A stretch of DNA of 64,000 nucleotides. Origin: Nitrosomonadales bacterium. GTDB lineage: Bacteria; Pseudomonadota; Gammaproteobacteria; Burkholderiales; Gallionellaceae. Position numbers and translations under genes: made by a program. The notes under the pieces were generated by a model. The model was given only the letters and a program-made list of their open reading frames with translations. It did not search any database and was not told the DNA's origin. Below, in pieces: positions 8,591-21,300 of the stretch (within the stretch, counting starts at the first letter, position 1; each line of letters starts with the position of its first letter). Location of the stretch: positions 1 through 64,000 of the forward strand of contig JACQFX010000048.1 in assembly GCA_016199835.1 (NCBI GenBank), written 5' to 3'.

Positions 8591-10471
8591 TTATTTCTTC
8601 TCGTCGAGCAGGCGTACATTAATCTCGGCGCGCTTCCGGGTGTCCGCCATATAGGCTTGCAGCAACTCATCGCCCGTCATCTGACGCAACTGCCGCACAT
8701 AACGCGTGCGCTTGACATCGTCCGCCTGCCCGGCTTCCTTAATCGCCTCTACACGAATCAGCATATAACCGTTCTGCGCACTCTCCATTCCGGCATAAAC
8801 AGGAAGTTTTGCCGCATCCGCCTGGAATACCTGGCGCACCAATTCACTATCCAGGCTTGCGGCTTGCGCATAAGTAATGGTCTGGGGCTTCCACTCCAGC
8901 TTCGGCTTGTCTCCACGCCGCAACTGCTCCACCACCTCCTTGCCTTGTTTGTACGCCAATTCCAGCGCTTTCTGGCGCAACAGCTTCTGGCGTATGGCAT
9001 CGCTCACCTCAGCCCAGGAACGCGCACCAGCCGGTTTGTATTCCAGCATGCGCACCGCCAGCATGGTGTTGGGCGCAACTTCGATGGCGGGGCTATTGCG
9101 TTTATCTTTTACGACCTCATTGGAGAACGCCGCCTGCAATGCCTTGTCCGTCCAGGGCGCAGCGCCTGGCTGACCCTTGCTCAGCCAGACGCTTTGCTGC
9201 ACCGGCAGTTTCACGAGTTCCGCCGCAGACTTAAGGGTGTCACTCTGCTCATACACGGTGTTGCTGAATTTCTCAGCCAGCTCGGCAAATCTGTCGCTCG
9301 CCTTTTGCAGCTTCAGTTTCGAGGATATCGTGGCTTTCGCCTCATTCAATGGCTGCACTTTCGCAGGCGTGGTTCCCAGCAACTTGATAATGTGATAACC
9401 GAAATCGCTTTGCACCAAGCCGCTAATCTCGCCCGGCTTGAGTTTGAATGCCGCATCCTCGAACGGCTTAACCATCATGCCACGCCCGAACAATCCAAGG
9501 TCGCCGCCATTGGCTGCGGAACCGGGGTCTTGTGAATATTGCCTGGCCAGCTCGGCAAACTTGCCCGGCGATTGTTTTACTTGCTGCAACACCTGCTCAG
9601 CCTTGGCTTTAGCCGACTGTTTATCTGCCTCCGGCGCCTGCGCGGATACCGTGATCAGGATGTGCGCAGCATGGATCTGCTCGGCAGCACCAAACTCCGC
9701 TTGATGTTCATCGTAATAATTTTTGACCTCGGCATCATCCACGGTTATTTGCGGCAACAATGCCTCGGCGGACAACATCACATATTCCACACGCGCCTGT
9801 TCCGGGGTCTGGAATTCTTCTGCGTGTTTCTCGTAATAGCTTTTGACCGCCGCCTCATCCACGGTCGCCTGCTTGACGAAGGCCTCGGGCGCAAGCAACA
9901 CAGTGCTGATCACCCTTTGCTGCCCATTCAGGCGGATCAGCCGGTCAGCAATAGTGCCCGAAGCAAAACCATTCCGGGTATAGCCATCGGTCAACTGACG
10001 CAAACCCAGTTCCTGCTGTATCCGCTCCTCGAATACCGCTGGCGACATGCCCTGATTGCGCAATGCCGCTTCGTAGCGCTGCTTGTCGAATTTCCCGTCT
10101 TTCTGGAAAGAATCTATACCGGCGATGACTTGCGCCAATTGCTCGTCGCTCACCGTTAACCCGACCGCGCGTGCCTGCGAAACCAACAACCGCTGGTTAA
10201 TCAAATTATCCAGTATGGAATGCTTGATCTCAGGTTTGTCGAACATGGCCTGATCGAACTTGTCGCCCATCATCTGACGCATTCTGTCCTGCTGCTGACG
10301 CAGTGCATTGTCAAATTCCTGCTGGCTGATCTTTTCGCCGTTCACCGTAGCCAGCGATTCGCCGCCACCGGATTTGCGGTACGAATCCACTCCCCAGAAC
10401 GCGAACGGAAGAATGATCAAAGCCAGCACGATCTGGATCAGGCGCTTTTGATTCTGCACAAAATCGAACAT
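8591..10471 (-). CDS. ppiD: Periplasmic peptidyl-prolyl isomerase/chaperone PpiD
   Basis: Inner-membrane-anchored chaperone at the Sec translocon exit. The 626-residue protein has a short cytoplasmic N-terminus, a TM helix (about 12-30), a SurA-type N-terminal chaperone region (about 40-190), a parvulin rotamase domain (about 265-365, with [21 protein letters not shown]) and a C-terminal chaperone part. Family members are about 620-630 aa. Follows the tRNA-Asp terminator; lon-hupB-tRNA-ppiD order is common in betaproteobacteria. Confidence 0.94.
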   Translation of the reverse strand: MFDFVQNQKRLIQIVLALIILPFAFWGVDSYRKSGGGESLATVNGEKISQQEFDNALRQQQDRMRQMMGDKFDQAMFDKPEIKHSILDNLINQRLLVSQARAVGLTVSDEQLAQVIAGIDSFQKDGKFDKQRYEAALRNQGMSPAVFEERIQQELGLRQLTDGYTRNGFASGTIADRLIRLNGQQRVISTVLLAPEAFVKQATVDEAAVKSYYEKHAEEFQTPEQARVEYVMLSAEALLPQITVDDAEVKNYYDEHQAEFGAAEQIHAAHILITVSAQAPEADKQSAKAKAEQVLQQVKQSPGKFAELARQYSQDPGSAANGGDLGLFGRGMMVKPFEDAAFKLKPGEISGLVQSDFGYHIIKLLGTTPAKVQPLNEAKATISSKLKLQKASDRFAELAEKFSNTVYEQSDTLKSAAELVKLPVQQSVWLSKGQPGAAPWTDKALQAAFSNEVVKDKRNSPAIEVAPNTMLAVRMLEYKPAGARSWAEVSDAIRQKLLRQKALELAYKQGKEVVEQLRRGDKPKLEWKPQTITYAQAASLDSELVRQVFQADAAKLPVYAGMESAQNGYMLIRVEAIKEAGQADDVKRTRYVRQLRQMTGDELLQAYMADTRKRAEINVRLLDEKK

Positions 10472-10495
10472 GATTGCATTTCCCGAAACAACATG

Positions 10496-10520
10496 AAAAA
10501 AGGCGAACTTGCGTTCGCCT
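10496..10520 (-). terminator. Intrinsic terminator after tRNA-Asp
   Basis: Minus strand AGGCGAAC-GCAA-GTTCGCCT followed by five further Ts: an 8-bp stem, tetraloop and T tract. It lies 6 bases after the tRNA-Asp CCA end and separates the hupB-tRNA unit from ppiD. Confidence 0.85.
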
Positions 10521-10525
10521 TGGTT

Positions 10526-10602
10526 TGGCGGAGTGGACGGGACTCGAACCCGCGACCCCCGGCGTGACAGGCCGGTATTCTAACCAACTGAACTACCACT
10601 CC
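10526..10602 (-). tRNA. tRNA-Asp (GTC)
   Basis: A 77-base cloverleaf with acceptor stem GGAGTGG/CCACTCC, anticodon loop CCTGTCACG giving GTC, T-arm GGTTCGAGTCC, discriminator G and encoded 3' CCA. Confidence 0.97.
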
Positions 10603-10625
10603 ATAAACTTAAACAACTAAACACC

Positions 10626-10701
10626 TGGTGGGTGCTGAGGGGTTCGAACCCCCGACATTCGCCTTGTAAGGGCGACGCTCTACCAACTGAGCTAAGCACC
10701 C
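10626..10701 (-). tRNA. tRNA-Val (TAC)
   Basis: A 76-base cloverleaf with acceptor stem GGGTGCT/AGCACCC, anticodon loop CTTACAA giving TAC, T-arm GGTTCGAACCC, discriminator A and encoded CCA. It lies 14 bases after hupB and 23 bases before tRNA-Asp, probably on one transcript. Confidence 0.97.
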
Positions 10702-10715
10702 GACGACAAAGAACG

Positions 10716-10988
10716 CTAGTTTACAGCATCTTTTAGTCCTTTGCCAGCCCTGAATTTCGGAACCTTTGCTGCCTTGATCTTGATCGTCGCGCCAGTGCGC
10801 GGATTTCGGCCACTGCGCGCAGCGCGCTTGCCAACATAGAACGAACCGAAGCCAACCAGGGAAACCATGTCACCCTTTTTCAAGGATTTCTTGATCGCAT
10901 CAACGGTCGCATCGAGCGCACGTCCCGCAGACGCTTTGGAAATATCAGCGGATTTTGCAATTGCATCTATCAGGTCGGATTTATTCAT
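10716..10988 (-). CDS. hupB: DNA-binding protein HU-beta
   Basis: 90-residue nucleoid protein of the HU/IHF family; bends and compacts DNA. Starts [18 protein letters not shown] and contains the DNA-contacting arm [20 protein letters not shown]. The N-terminus and the absence of IHF-specific residues favour HU. A GGGGAG ribosome-binding site precedes the ATG, and a strong promoter lies at 11037-11065. The stop is followed by two tRNA genes. Confidence 0.95.
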   Translation of the reverse strand: MNKSDLIDAIAKSADISKASAGRALDATVDAIKKSLKKGDMVSLVGFGSFYVGKRAARSGRNPRTGATIKIKAAKVPKFRAGKGLKDAVN

Positions 10989-11023
10989 GTAATGTCTCCC
11001 CTTGGTGTGTGAACAACAGATAA

Positions 11024-11065
11024 GCCCTGCGGCGGCTTTATATCAAGTGTCGCAGGGCGGGTCAA
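11024..11065 (-). promoter_or_regulatory. Strong sigma-70 promoter of hupB with overlapping inverted repeat
   Basis: Minus strand: -35 TTGACC (11060-11065), exactly 17 bases of spacer, -10 TATAAA (11037-11042). An 8-bp inverted repeat (GCCCTGCG at 11024-11031 and CGCAGGGC at 11051-11058) brackets the -10 and could be an operator or a hairpin in the early leader. The lon-hupB gap otherwise holds no gene. Confidence 0.7.
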
Positions 11066-11124
11066 GAAACTCTGAGTATCGTGCCGCAATATTAAAAACA
11101 CTTATGGATTTCGCACTCTCGGCA

Positions 11125-13542
11125 TCAGTGCTTGATCACAGTCGTGATGCGATTTTCTTCCGCCACCGCCGGAATTGGATTGGCTGGCGGCACGACTTCC
11201 GGCAATGGTTCCGGCTTGTGCTCCAGTGCCATTTCCAGCACCTGGTCTATCCACTTTACCGGATGAATATCCAGCTTGTTCTTGACGTTGTCCGGGATTT
11301 CCACAAGATCCTTGGTGTTCTCTTCCGGGATCAACACGATCTTGATGCCGCCGCGTTGCGCCGCCAGCAGCTTCTCTTTCAAACCGCCGATCGGCAATAC
11401 CTCGCCGCGCAGTGTGATCTCGCCGGTCATCGCCACATCGGCGCGCACCGGAATGCCGGTCAGCGCCGATACGATCGCCGTGCATATCCCTGCGCCCGCG
11501 CTCGGGCCATCCTTGGGAGTTGCGCCTTCCGGCAGATGGATGTGCAGATCGTTTTTCTGGTAAAAATCTTCGGCGATACCGAGCGCGCGCGCGCGGCTGC
11601 GCACCACGGAAAGTGCAGCCTGGATGGATTCCTGCATCACCTCGCCCAGCTTGCCGGTAGTGGTGGTTTTACCCTTGCCCGGCAACACTGCCGTTTCTAT
11701 GGTCAGCAATTCACCGCCGACTTCAGTCCACGCCAGACCGGTCACCTGTCCGACCTGATTTTCCTTTTCGGCGATGCCATAAGAGTAGCGCCGAACTCCA
11801 AGGTACTTATCCAGATTGCGCGCATTCACCGTCACCTTGGCTTCGCGCCCTTTGAGCAACAGCGCCTTGACCACCTTGCGGCAAATCTTGGACAGTTCGC
11901 GCTCCAGTCCGCGCACCCCCGCTTCGCGCGTGTAATAGCGCAGGATGTCGCGGATGGCGCTTTCCGAGATGCTGATCTCTTCCGGCTTCAGGCCGTTGTT
12001 CTTGAGTGCCTTGGGTATCAGGTAGCGCGAGGCGATGTTGACCTTCTCGTCTTCCGTATAGCTGGACACATGGATGATCTCCATGCGATCCAGCAACGGC
12101 GCGGGAATGTTCATGCTATTTGCGGTGGCAACGAACATCACGTCTGACAGGTCGTATTCGACCTCGACATAGTGATCGACGAATGTGTGGTTCTGCTCAG
12201 GGTCGAGTACCTCAAGCAATGCCGAGGAAGGATCGCCACGGAAGTCCATGCCCATCTTGTCCACTTCGTCGAGCAGGAACAGCGGATTCTTCACGCTCAC
12301 CTTGGCCATGTTTTGCAAAATTTTGCCGGGCATGGAACCAATATAGGTACGGCGATGGCCGCGTATCTCGGACTCATCGCGCACGCCGCCCAGCGACATG
12401 CGCATGAACTTGCGGTTGGTCGCGCGCGCAATGGATTGCCCGAGCGAGGTCTTGCCCACGCCGGGAGGGCCTACCAGACACAGGATCGGCGCCTTCATCT
12501 TGTCCACGCGCTGTTGCACCGCGAGATATTCGACGATACGTTCCTTGACCTTCTCCAGACCGTAGTGATCGGCCTCCAGCACTTCTTCGGCGTGCTTGAG
12601 GTTGGTGTCGATCTTGGTCTTCTTCTTCCATGGCAGACCAACCAGCACATCGATGTAGTTGCGCACCACGGTCGCCTCGGCAGACATGGGTGACATCAAC
12701 TTCAGTTTTTTCATCTCGGACTCGGCCTTGGCACGCGCATCCTTGGGCATGTGCGCAGCCTTGATCTTCTTCTCCAGCTCGTCGATATCGGCGCCTTCTT
12801 CGCCTTCGCCCAACTCCTTCTGGATCGCCTTCACCTGTTCGTTCAGGTAATACTCGCGCTGGCTCTTTTCCATCTGGCGCTTGACGCGGCCACGGATGCG
12901 CTTCTCCACTTGCAGAATGTCGAGCTCAGCTTCCAGCAATCCGAGCAGATGTTCGAGACGCTTGCGCACATCGAATATCTCCAGCACTTCCTGTTTCTGC
13001 TCCAGCTTGAGCGGCAGGTGCGCGGCGATGGTGTCGGCCAGGCGTCCCGCATCGTCTATCCCGGCGAGCGAGGTCAATATTTCCGGCGGAATCTTTTTGT
13101 TGAGCTTGACGTATTGGTCGAACTGGCTGATCAGCGCGCGACGCATCGCTTCAGCCTCGTGGCCGATGTTATCGTCCGCAGGCACCGGATCGATATCGGC
13201 GTCGAAATGCGTCTTCTCGTCCAGCACGCGCAACACGCGTGCGCGCTGCGTACCCTCCACCAGTACCTTGACGGTGCCATCGGGCAACTTGAGCATTTGC
13301 AGGATATTGGCGATGCTGCCGATGCGATACAGGTCTTCGATGGACGGCTCATCCTTGGCGGCGGATTTCTGCGCCACCAGCACGATGCTCTTGCCTGCTT
13401 CCATGGCGGATTCCAGTGCCCGGATGGATTTCGCGCGCCCGACGAACAGCGGGATCACCATGTGTGGGAATACCACCACATCGCGCAGGGGCAGCAACGG
13501 ATAGGGGCTGGAGGAGGTTTTGTCTTTGGTGTCGTCAAGCAT
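11125..13542 (-). CDS. lon: ATP-dependent protease Lon
   Basis: Cytoplasmic AAA+ serine protease that removes misfolded and regulatory proteins. The 805-residue protein has the N-terminal LON substrate domain (about 10-205), coiled region, AAA+ module with Walker [10 protein letters not shown] and Walker [11 protein letters not shown], and the C-terminal protease domain with catalytic S681 in KDGPSAGAG and the lysine in [10 protein letters not shown]. The tail after about 775 is Pro/Glu-rich and variable. Lies between clpX and hupB on the same strand. Confidence 0.97.
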   Translation of the reverse strand: MLDDTKDKTSSSPYPLLPLRDVVVFPHMVIPLFVGRAKSIRALESAMEAGKSIVLVAQKSAAKDEPSIEDLYRIGSIANILQMLKLPDGTVKVLVEGTQRARVLRVLDEKTHFDADIDPVPADDNIGHEAEAMRRALISQFDQYVKLNKKIPPEILTSLAGIDDAGRLADTIAAHLPLKLEQKQEVLEIFDVRKRLEHLLGLLEAELDILQVEKRIRGRVKRQMEKSQREYYLNEQVKAIQKELGEGEEGADIDELEKKIKAAHMPKDARAKAESEMKKLKLMSPMSAEATVVRNYIDVLVGLPWKKKTKIDTNLKHAEEVLEADHYGLEKVKERIVEYLAVQQRVDKMKAPILCLVGPPGVGKTSLGQSIARATNRKFMRMSLGGVRDESEIRGHRRTYIGSMPGKILQNMAKVSVKNPLFLLDEVDKMGMDFRGDPSSALLEVLDPEQNHTFVDHYVEVEYDLSDVMFVATANSMNIPAPLLDRMEIIHVSSYTEDEKVNIASRYLIPKALKNNGLKPEEISISESAIRDILRYYTREAGVRGLERELSKICRKVVKALLLKGREAKVTVNARNLDKYLGVRRYSYGIAEKENQVGQVTGLAWTEVGGELLTIETAVLPGKGKTTTTGKLGEVMQESIQAALSVVRSRARALGIAEDFYQKNDLHIHLPEGATPKDGPSAGAGICTAIVSALTGIPVRADVAMTGEITLRGEVLPIGGLKEKLLAAQRGGIKIVLIPEENTKDLVEIPDNVKNKLDIHPVKWIDQVLEMALEHKPEPLPEVVPPANPIPAVAEENRITTVIKH

Positions 13543-13576
13543 GGCAGACTTCCCGTGGGGTTAACTTGCTGTGTAG

Positions 13577-13602
13577 ATTGTGGCGCGGCGCAATAATTCA
13601 AG
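13577..13602 (-). promoter_or_regulatory. Candidate sigma-32 (heat-shock) promoter of lon
   Basis: Minus strand CTTGAA (13597-13602), 13 bases, then CCACAAT (13577-13583), against the heat-shock consensus CTTGAAA and CCCCAT. The -35 is good and the -10 approximate. Its position about 35 bases before the lon ATG fits a heat-shock gene. The 92-base clpX-lon gap holds nothing else. Confidence 0.4.
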
Positions 13603-13634
13603 CCGCCGCGCACATTTCCGAAAAGAACGAAGGA

Positions 13635-14891
<1,257 letters not shown>

Positions 14892-14910
14892 TAGTCTCTC
14901 CGCTGAATGT

Positions 14911-15555
14911 TTATCGCTTGTCCAGCACCTTGTCCACCAGCCCGTATTTCACAGCATCCTCGGCACTCAGGAAATTATCACGATCGGTATCCCGCTCTAT
15001 AGTCTCCACCGGCTGCCCGGTGTGCTGGGCCAGCATTTCGTTCAAGCGCTTTTTCAGATACAGAATCTCTTTGGCGTGGATCTCGACATCCGACGCCTGC
15101 CCGCGAAAACCGCCCAGCGGCTGATGGATCATCACGCGCGAATTGGGCAGCGCGAAACGCTTGCCCTTTTCGCCCGCCGTCAGCAGGAATGCGCCCATAC
15201 TGGCCGCCTGGCCTATGCACAGCGTGCTGACATTGGGCTTGATGAACTGCATGGTATCGTAAATCGCCATGCCCGCCGTGACGGAGCCGCCCGGCGAATT
15301 GATGTAGAAATGGATGTCCTTGTCCGGATTTTCCGACTCCAGGAACAGCATCTGCGCCACGATCAGATTCGCACTGTGGTCATTGACTTCGCCCACCAGG
15401 AATACAACGCGCTCCTTGAGCAGGCGTGAATAGATATCATACGCACGCTCCCCGCGTCCGCTGGTTTCGACCACCATAGGCACCAGTCCGATGTTCTGAA
15501 CACCGGCGTCCGACAGCTCTTCTCCTGCTCGCGGCATCTGGCCATACATCATCAA
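14911..15555 (-). CDS. clpP: ClpP protease proteolytic subunit
   Basis: Tetradecameric serine protease; 214 residues including a short propeptide. Catalytic triad S119 (GQAASMGA), H144 (VMIHQP) and D193 (ERDTDRDNF), with the correct spacing for E. coli ClpP. The N-terminus has three consecutive Met codons, so the exact start is uncertain by one or two residues. The start overlaps the tig stop by 4 bases. Confidence 0.96.
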   Translation of the reverse strand: MMMYGQMPRAGEELSDAGVQNIGLVPMVVETSGRGERAYDIYSRLLKERVVFLVGEVNDHSANLIVAQMLFLESENPDKDIHFYINSPGGSVTAGMAIYDTMQFIKPNVSTLCIGQAASMGAFLLTAGEKGKRFALPNSRVMIHQPLGGFRGQASDVEIHAKEILYLKKRLNEMLAQHTGQPVETIERDTDRDNFLSAEDAVKYGLVDKVLDKR

Positions 15556-16856
15556 TCGTTCCCCATCAGTTCGTTGAACTCCATCGCCTTGTCGGTGACT
15601 TTGGCAGTACCCATCACCCAGGCCACCACGTTCTCTTCCAGCACCACGTTCTCCACTTCACGCAAACGCGAAGGATCGCCGTAGTGCCACTTTACCACCT
15701 CTTCCGGATGCTCGAAGCTGCGCGCGTAATCCTGCACCAGCACCTTGACCTGCTCCGGCTTGGCTTCCAGACCGTGCTTCTCGATCAGGTCGGACATGAT
15801 CAGTCCCAGCTTGACGCGCTTTTGTGCGCGTTCGGCAAACAGGTCCGGCGGTAATGACGCGCCCTGCGGTATCTTCACGCCACGCGCCTGCATATCGCGC
15901 ATGGTCTGCTGCATCAGATTTTGCGCTTCCCATTCCAGCAGCGACTTGGGTGCATCGAACTGGCAGACCTTGAGCAACACATCCATCGCGCGATCCTTGT
16001 TGAGCAGCTTGAGGCGGCGCTCGATCTCGCGTTGCAGATTGTCGCGTATCTCAGCCTTGAGTTTTTCCACGTCACCATCTTCCACGCCCAGCTCTTTGGC
16101 AAATGCGGCATCCAGCTCAGGCAGGCGCGGCGCCTCGACCTTGAGCACAGTAATAGTGAACGTCACTTGCTTGCCCGCCACATCCTTGCCGTGGTAATCC
16201 GCAGGGAAGGTCATGTCGAAAGACCTGGTCTCGCCCGCTTTCATGCCGAGGATGGCAGCCTCGAAATCAGGCAGCATGCGTCCCGCCCCCAACACCACCG
16301 GATAATCTTTCGCTTCGCCGCCCGCGAACACCTCGCCGTCAAGCTTGCCGGTGAAATCGATGCGCACCTGATCTTCGTTCTGCGCCGCGCGGTCGGCTTT
16401 CTCGAATACCGTGCGCTGCTTGCGCAATGTGGCTATCGTGTTATTCACGTCGGTATCGCTCAAGGCATAGGACACGCGCTCCATGCTTTCCGCGCTGACA
16501 TCGCCCAGCACCACCTCGGGATAGATCTCGAATGTCGCGCTGTATTCGATCTGCTCGGCAGCAGGATCAGCACTCGTGATCTCGAAATTGGGCGCACCCG
16601 CCACTTTCAGATTATTGTCTTTTGCAGCTTCGGCAAACGAGCGCTGCAAAACATCGCCCAGCACCTCCTGATGCACTTGCGCGCCATACTGCTGCTGCAA
16701 TATCTTGAACGGCACCTTGCCCGGACGGAAGCCGTGCACCTTGGCGTTACGCCCGATACGCTTCAAGCGTTCCTCGGTCTCGCCACGTATCTGTTGCTGA
16801 GGGATAAATGCGCTCAGACGGCGTTCCAGCGCCCCCAAAGTTTCTACACTAACCAT
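15552..16856 (-). CDS. tig: Trigger factor (ribosome-associated chaperone)
   Basis: Ribosome-bound chaperone/prolyl isomerase. The 434-residue protein has an N-terminal ribosome-binding domain with signature [12 protein letters not shown], an FKBP-type PPIase domain (about 150-245) and a C-terminal helical chaperone domain. I chose the ATG at 16856 ([11 protein letters not shown]) because AAGGAAA lies upstream. A longer in-frame extension to 16964 contains the promoter and leader hairpin and is not family-like. First gene of tig-clpP-clpX. Confidence 0.95.
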   Translation of the reverse strand: MVSVETLGALERRLSAFIPQQQIRGETEERLKRIGRNAKVHGFRPGKVPFKILQQQYGAQVHQEVLGDVLQRSFAEAAKDNNLKVAGAPNFEITSADPAAEQIEYSATFEIYPEVVLGDVSAESMERVSYALSDTDVNNTIATLRKQRTVFEKADRAAQNEDQVRIDFTGKLDGEVFAGGEAKDYPVVLGAGRMLPDFEAAILGMKAGETRSFDMTFPADYHGKDVAGKQVTFTITVLKVEAPRLPELDAAFAKELGVEDGDVEKLKAEIRDNLQREIERRLKLLNKDRAMDVLLKVCQFDAPKSLLEWEAQNLMQQTMRDMQARGVKIPQGASLPPDLFAERAQKRVKLGLIMSDLIEKHGLEAKPEQVKVLVQDYARSFEHPEEVVKWHYGDPSRLREVENVVLEENVVAWVMGTAKVTDKAMEFNELMGND

Positions 16857-16880
16857 GCTGACTTTCCTTGTGGATGAATT

Positions 16881-16915
16881 AAAAACCGCCGGGATTCCTT
16901 TATGCCAAACCCGGC
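16881..16915 (-). terminator. Terminator-like hairpin in the tig leader
   Basis: Minus strand GCCGGG (16910-16915), a 16-base loop, CCCGGC (16888-16893), then GG and five Ts. It begins about 5 bases after the predicted start of transcription and ends 25 bases before the tig ATG, so it could act as an attenuator. It could also be a processed leader structure. Confidence 0.4.
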
Positions 16916-16926
16916 GCAATGGAACA

Positions 16927-16935
16927 ATTATAGCA
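16927..16935 (-). promoter_or_regulatory. Extended -10 promoter of tig-clpP-clpX
   Basis: Minus strand TGCTATAAT is a perfect extended -10 with no clear -35 at 17 bases. Predicted transcript start is near 16920, giving a leader of about 64 bases. Confidence 0.55.
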
Positions 16936-17013
16936 GGCCGCACAACTCTTGGTGGGCATAGCATCCGGGCTGCCGCGCGCGCGAAGGCCGGATAAGGCGT
17001 AAAACCAGATCCA

Positions 17014-18234
17014 TCAACGTATCATCTGATTCATCCCGATCACCGGCATCAGGATAGCCAGCACGATAGTCAGCACCACGCCCCCCATCAGCAGGATGAG
17101 CGCGGGCTCCAGCAATGCGGTCAGCACCGCGATGTAGCCGCCGGTCTCCTGTTCCTGCTGGGTTGCGGCGCGTTCCAGCATCGCACCCAGCCTGCCGCTG
17201 GACTCACCGCTGGCAATGAGGTGAATCAGCACGGGCGGAAATAAACCGGATAGGGCGAGCGCGCGGCTCAACCCCATACCTTCGCGCACCTTGGCAGCGG
17301 CTTCTTCCAGCGCGCGTTTCATCGGCAAATTACCCACCACACCCGCCGCAGCTTGCAGCGAAACCAGCAAGGGCACGCCGCTGCCAGACAGGATCGCCAG
17401 CGTGCTGGCCATGCGCGCGGTATTGACGCCGCGCACCAGGCGACCGATCACCGGCAGGCGCAACAGGCGTCGATGGAATTGATAACGGATTTCCTCGCGG
17501 CGCAGCAAGGCATAGACGGCGAATACCGCGCCGGCCAGTACCGCCAGCAGATAGAACCATGTCGCCTGCAATAACGCGCTCAGGCCAATCAGCAATCGTG
17601 TCAACAAGGGCAAGGTCTGGTGCGACTGCTGGAACACGCTCACCACTTGCGGCACGACGTATATCAGCAGGCCGGTGACCACCAGCAAAGCCACGGTCGT
17701 AACGATGGCTGGATAGACGAAAGCCAGCCCGACCTTCTGGCGCAAGGCCTGGCGCGACTCGGTGTAATCGGCCAGGCGCAGCATCACGCGGCTCAACTCG
17801 CCCGATGCCTCGCCCGCTTTCACCAGCGAGCGGTAGATGTCGGGGAATACGCGCGGGTATTTTCCCATCGCCTGCGCCAGCGTGTGCCCCGCCAGCAATT
17901 CCGCGCGCACTCCGGCCAGCACCTGGCGCACTGCTTCGTTCTCGCTCTGCTCGATCAGCGCATTGAATGCCTGCTCCAGCGGCAAGCCCGCATCCAGCAG
18001 CGTCGATAATTGTCGCGTCAACAAGCTGAGCTGTGCCGATGAGATGCCGTTGCGCCATTGCCAGCGCTGTCCCGTACCGTCGTGCAGCGTCTCCTGCGAC
18101 ACCGCCTGCACCGCGACCGCCACCAGGCCGAGTTCGCGCAAGCGTGCACGCGCCTGGCGCAAGGCATCGGCTTCGATCACGCCATGAGTGAGGCTGCCTG
18201 TATTGTCTAATGCTTCGTAGCGGAAAGCGGCCAT
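17014..18234 (-). CDS. gspF: Type II secretion inner-membrane platform protein GspF
   Basis: Polytopic inner-membrane core of the T2SS assembly platform that contacts the GspE ATPase. The 406-residue length is typical. It has two tandem T2SSF domains (about 72-195 and 275-398) and three TM segments (about 170-190, 220-240, 375-400). Conserved elements include LSLLTRQLSTLLDAGLPLEQA and ASGESSGRLGAML. In canonical operons it follows gspE directly; here it is separated by 4.2 kb carrying two nuclease/methyltransferase genes. Confidence 0.95.
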   Translation of the reverse strand: MAAFRYEALDNTGSLTHGVIEADALRQARARLRELGLVAVAVQAVSQETLHDGTGQRWQWRNGISSAQLSLLTRQLSTLLDAGLPLEQAFNALIEQSENEAVRQVLAGVRAELLAGHTLAQAMGKYPRVFPDIYRSLVKAGEASGELSRVMLRLADYTESRQALRQKVGLAFVYPAIVTTVALLVVTGLLIYVVPQVVSVFQQSHQTLPLLTRLLIGLSALLQATWFYLLAVLAGAVFAVYALLRREEIRYQFHRRLLRLPVIGRLVRGVNTARMASTLAILSGSGVPLLVSLQAAAGVVGNLPMKRALEEAAAKVREGMGLSRALALSGLFPPVLIHLIASGESSGRLGAMLERAATQQEQETGGYIAVLTALLEPALILLMGGVVLTIVLAILMPVIGMNQMIR

Positions 18235-18326
18235 GGTTTAACCCAAAACTAAATGAGCAAGACTCATTCGAAACGAGTCAAGTCTGATCAGATCGGATTG
18301 CGGAGAGTTCCTGTTGTTAACACGAA

Positions 18327-21300
18327 TCATCGCACAGCATCCTTCATCGCCTGTGTGATCCGCTCCGTCTCCACGCTCACCGCCGTTACGCGCATCAGCA
18401 GGTCTATCACTTTTTCCTTGTAATCGGCAAAGCGGTAGGTGTCGAATTTCTCGCGGATGGTCGGGTCTTTGGGTTTCTTTTCCTTGTACTGGTCGAGCAC
18501 CCATTCCAGCGCGCAGCGGTTGCCCAGCTTGTAGTCCCACGCTTCGGGCGGAATGCCGCGCAAGGTGGTTTCGCTATCCAGCGCGATGCTGCCCGCGTCT
18601 TTGTCGGCGCGAAGCAGAGCTTTGGGTGGCAAGCCTGAAGCGCGGACTTTCTCGTCGGGGATGTCGGTGCGCTTAAGTTTGAATGGTTCCACCGCTTCGT
18701 AGCCGATGTGCAGTTTCATCAACGCCTCGCCCCACGCCGCCCATTGCCAGAAGTCCGCATAGAACGGGATGCGCGGGAATTCGCGCTTCAAATTCAGCGC
18801 GTACTTTTCGCGGTACAGCGGATCGTGCAGTACGGCGTAGCAGTAGTGGAAGATGGCTTCCTTGGTGATCTTCTGAGTCTTGCTCCCTCGCCCGCTTGCG
18901 GGAGAGGGCTGGGGAGAGGGGGCTTTGTAGTGGGCGGTAAATTGTTTAAGTGCCCAGTCGGTGATGTTGTCCGCGCGGGTTTCTTTTGTTTCCCCAACGG
19001 TGAACGGCATGTAATACGTACCGCCATTTCCCCGCTTTAAGAGATTCAAATCGGGCGGATCATTATGCGCAAGGACGCAGAGTTCGTTGTGTGACGAAAT
19101 GCAATGAACAGCAAAATAAGAAACCTTTAAGTCAGTTGGAAAAACATCTGGTGCTGCGCCACGTTCATCTACGAGGACACCGGAGTCGTAAAACCATTCA
19201 ACCAAAAAAGGCCGTCGATACATTGGCCGTATCCGGGTTCCATCGAACTCTTCAATCTTGCCTTGTTGTACACGACGCTTTAGGTTTCGCGACCATTTGA
19301 TAGCGTTCTGTTTCGTATCCGTTGTCAAGCGTTCGCAGAGATACGCCGCTTTCTTTTCCAACACTATCTTTTCGGCATCTGTGACCCACTCATCTCGATT
19401 CGTTGAGACTCCTAGCGAAAATAGCTTGAATATCGCCCGCTCTTTCCCCGCCGTCTTCGCCGCCTTGGTGGCCTTACTCGCTAGCGGAATCAGAGTATCG
19501 AAGTCATTGCTGCTCAAATTGATCCAGTTGTGATTCTTGTCCGGCTGCACTTCATCAAAGTGCAAGCTGCGCGCCGCGTTGTTGGCGAGGAATCCAAGTT
19601 TTTCTTCTGCCGTTTCCATTTCAGGGCGGCGGATATAGTAGACGCGAGCTACCCTCTCCCCAGCCCTCTCCCGCGAGCGGGCGAGGGGGCCGCTCTTTTT
19701 GATAAAGAAGCTGATTGCCACGCCAGTCTGGATGCCGAACACGTTGTGCTTGGTGCCGCTCAGCTTGGGGTTGGCGCGCACGTCGCCGCCCAAGTCCACC
19801 ACGTAGATGTCGCTGAATTCCTGCGCCACAGTTTTGCGGAAACCATCGAAGGTGCGGCTCTCGATGAAGCTGCGGTTGGTAATCAAGGCCAGCACGCCGT
19901 TCTCGCTCAGCCTGTCACTGGCCCAGCGGAAGAAGCGCGCATACATGTCGTACAGCTTGGTCTTCTGCGCGGTGCTTTCGTGGATGTAGGTGTCCTTGAT
20001 GCGTTTGTCTATCGCCGGGTATTCGCGGTTTTTGTTGTTGTCGTTTTCATTCGCCTGATTGGCGTTGTACGGCGGATTACCGATGATGACGCTGATGCGC
20101 TTGCCGTTCTGCCGCTTGATGCGCGCGACGTTCTCCTCAGACACGCTGCCAAAAATATCCGCCGTCGTTCCCTTGGCTGCGGTGTGCAAGCCGACGTTAT
20201 CCAGCGTATCCACAAAACACAGGTTGGGGAATTCCTCGTAGCTGCCGCTGATAGCAGCGTAGGTGGCCTCGATGTTCAGGTTGGCAACGTAGTAAGGCAG
20301 GATGGCGACTTCGTTGGCGTGCAGTTCGTTGAGGTATTTGTGCTTGAGCTTGGCGGGTTGACCGCGAAAGTGTTCCAGCAGTTCGCAGATGAAAGTGCCA
20401 GTTCCCGTTGCCGGATCGAGGATTTCCACGTCCTGGTCTATCAGGTTTTTGCCGAAGTGTTTTTCGGTAAGCCAGTCTGCGCCGTCTATCATGAAGCGCA
20501 CGATTTCGTTGGGCGTATACACCACGCCCAGCCGGTCGGCAGCCTTTGCGTTATAGACCTTGTAGAAATTTTCGTAGATGACCTTGAGGAAGGTTTGCTT
20601 TTCGCCGTGGCTGCTGATTTGCGCGGCGGCGGCGCGGATGGCGGCGTAGTAGGTTTCCAGCCCCTTGAGCGTTTGTTTCTTCAGGCTGCCGGTAAAGAAC
20701 TCGCCTTCCAGTGCATATAGTTCGCGCGCCACATTGTTGTGCTGGTGAAAATCGCTGTCATCGAACACCTTGGCAAAAATTTCTTCGGTGAGGATGTGCT
20801 GGATCAGCATCTCGCGCACATCGGCCTCGGTGAGGCCGGGATTGATCGCTTCCTGCGCGTGAGTCAGGAATTTTGCGGCGGCGGCGCGAAACTTTGCGTT
20901 ACCACTTTCCTGTGCCGCAATCATGCTGCGCAACGCTTCCAGCACGGCGGGCAGGTCGGCCTTGAATTGTTCTACCGCCGCGCGAAAGCCCGCTATCTCG
21001 GGGCGCTCAAAACCGAAGAACAGCTTCAACAGCTTGGCCAGCGCATGGGTGTCTGTCATGTCGCAACGCATCGCCTCGTTGCGGTTTTGCCACAGCACGG
21101 CGGTCACGTCATCCGAAAAGATGATGTTGTCCTGCGGGTAGCCCTTCTTGAATTTTTTGCTGACTTCCTCGTCGAGATAGTCATCGGCGTCTTTAGCTTC
21201 CCAATAGCCGAGCGGCATGCGCAGTTCGTGCAGCAGCGCGCCGTCCACCGTGATGTTGGTTTTCGTCGCGGTCTTGAGCGGGTACTCGGCCAGAAAAACC

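Noticed and set aside
11002-12147. 381-codon plus-strand frame opposite lon
   Set aside because: Antisense to the Lon protease domain, whose catalytic serine and lysine motifs are intact.
16955-17000. E. coli-like REP sequence upstream of tig (CATCCGG and GCCGGATAAGGCGT)
   Set aside because: Only one copy is seen, with short imperfect arms; similarity to enterobacterial REP could be chance in GC-rich DNA.
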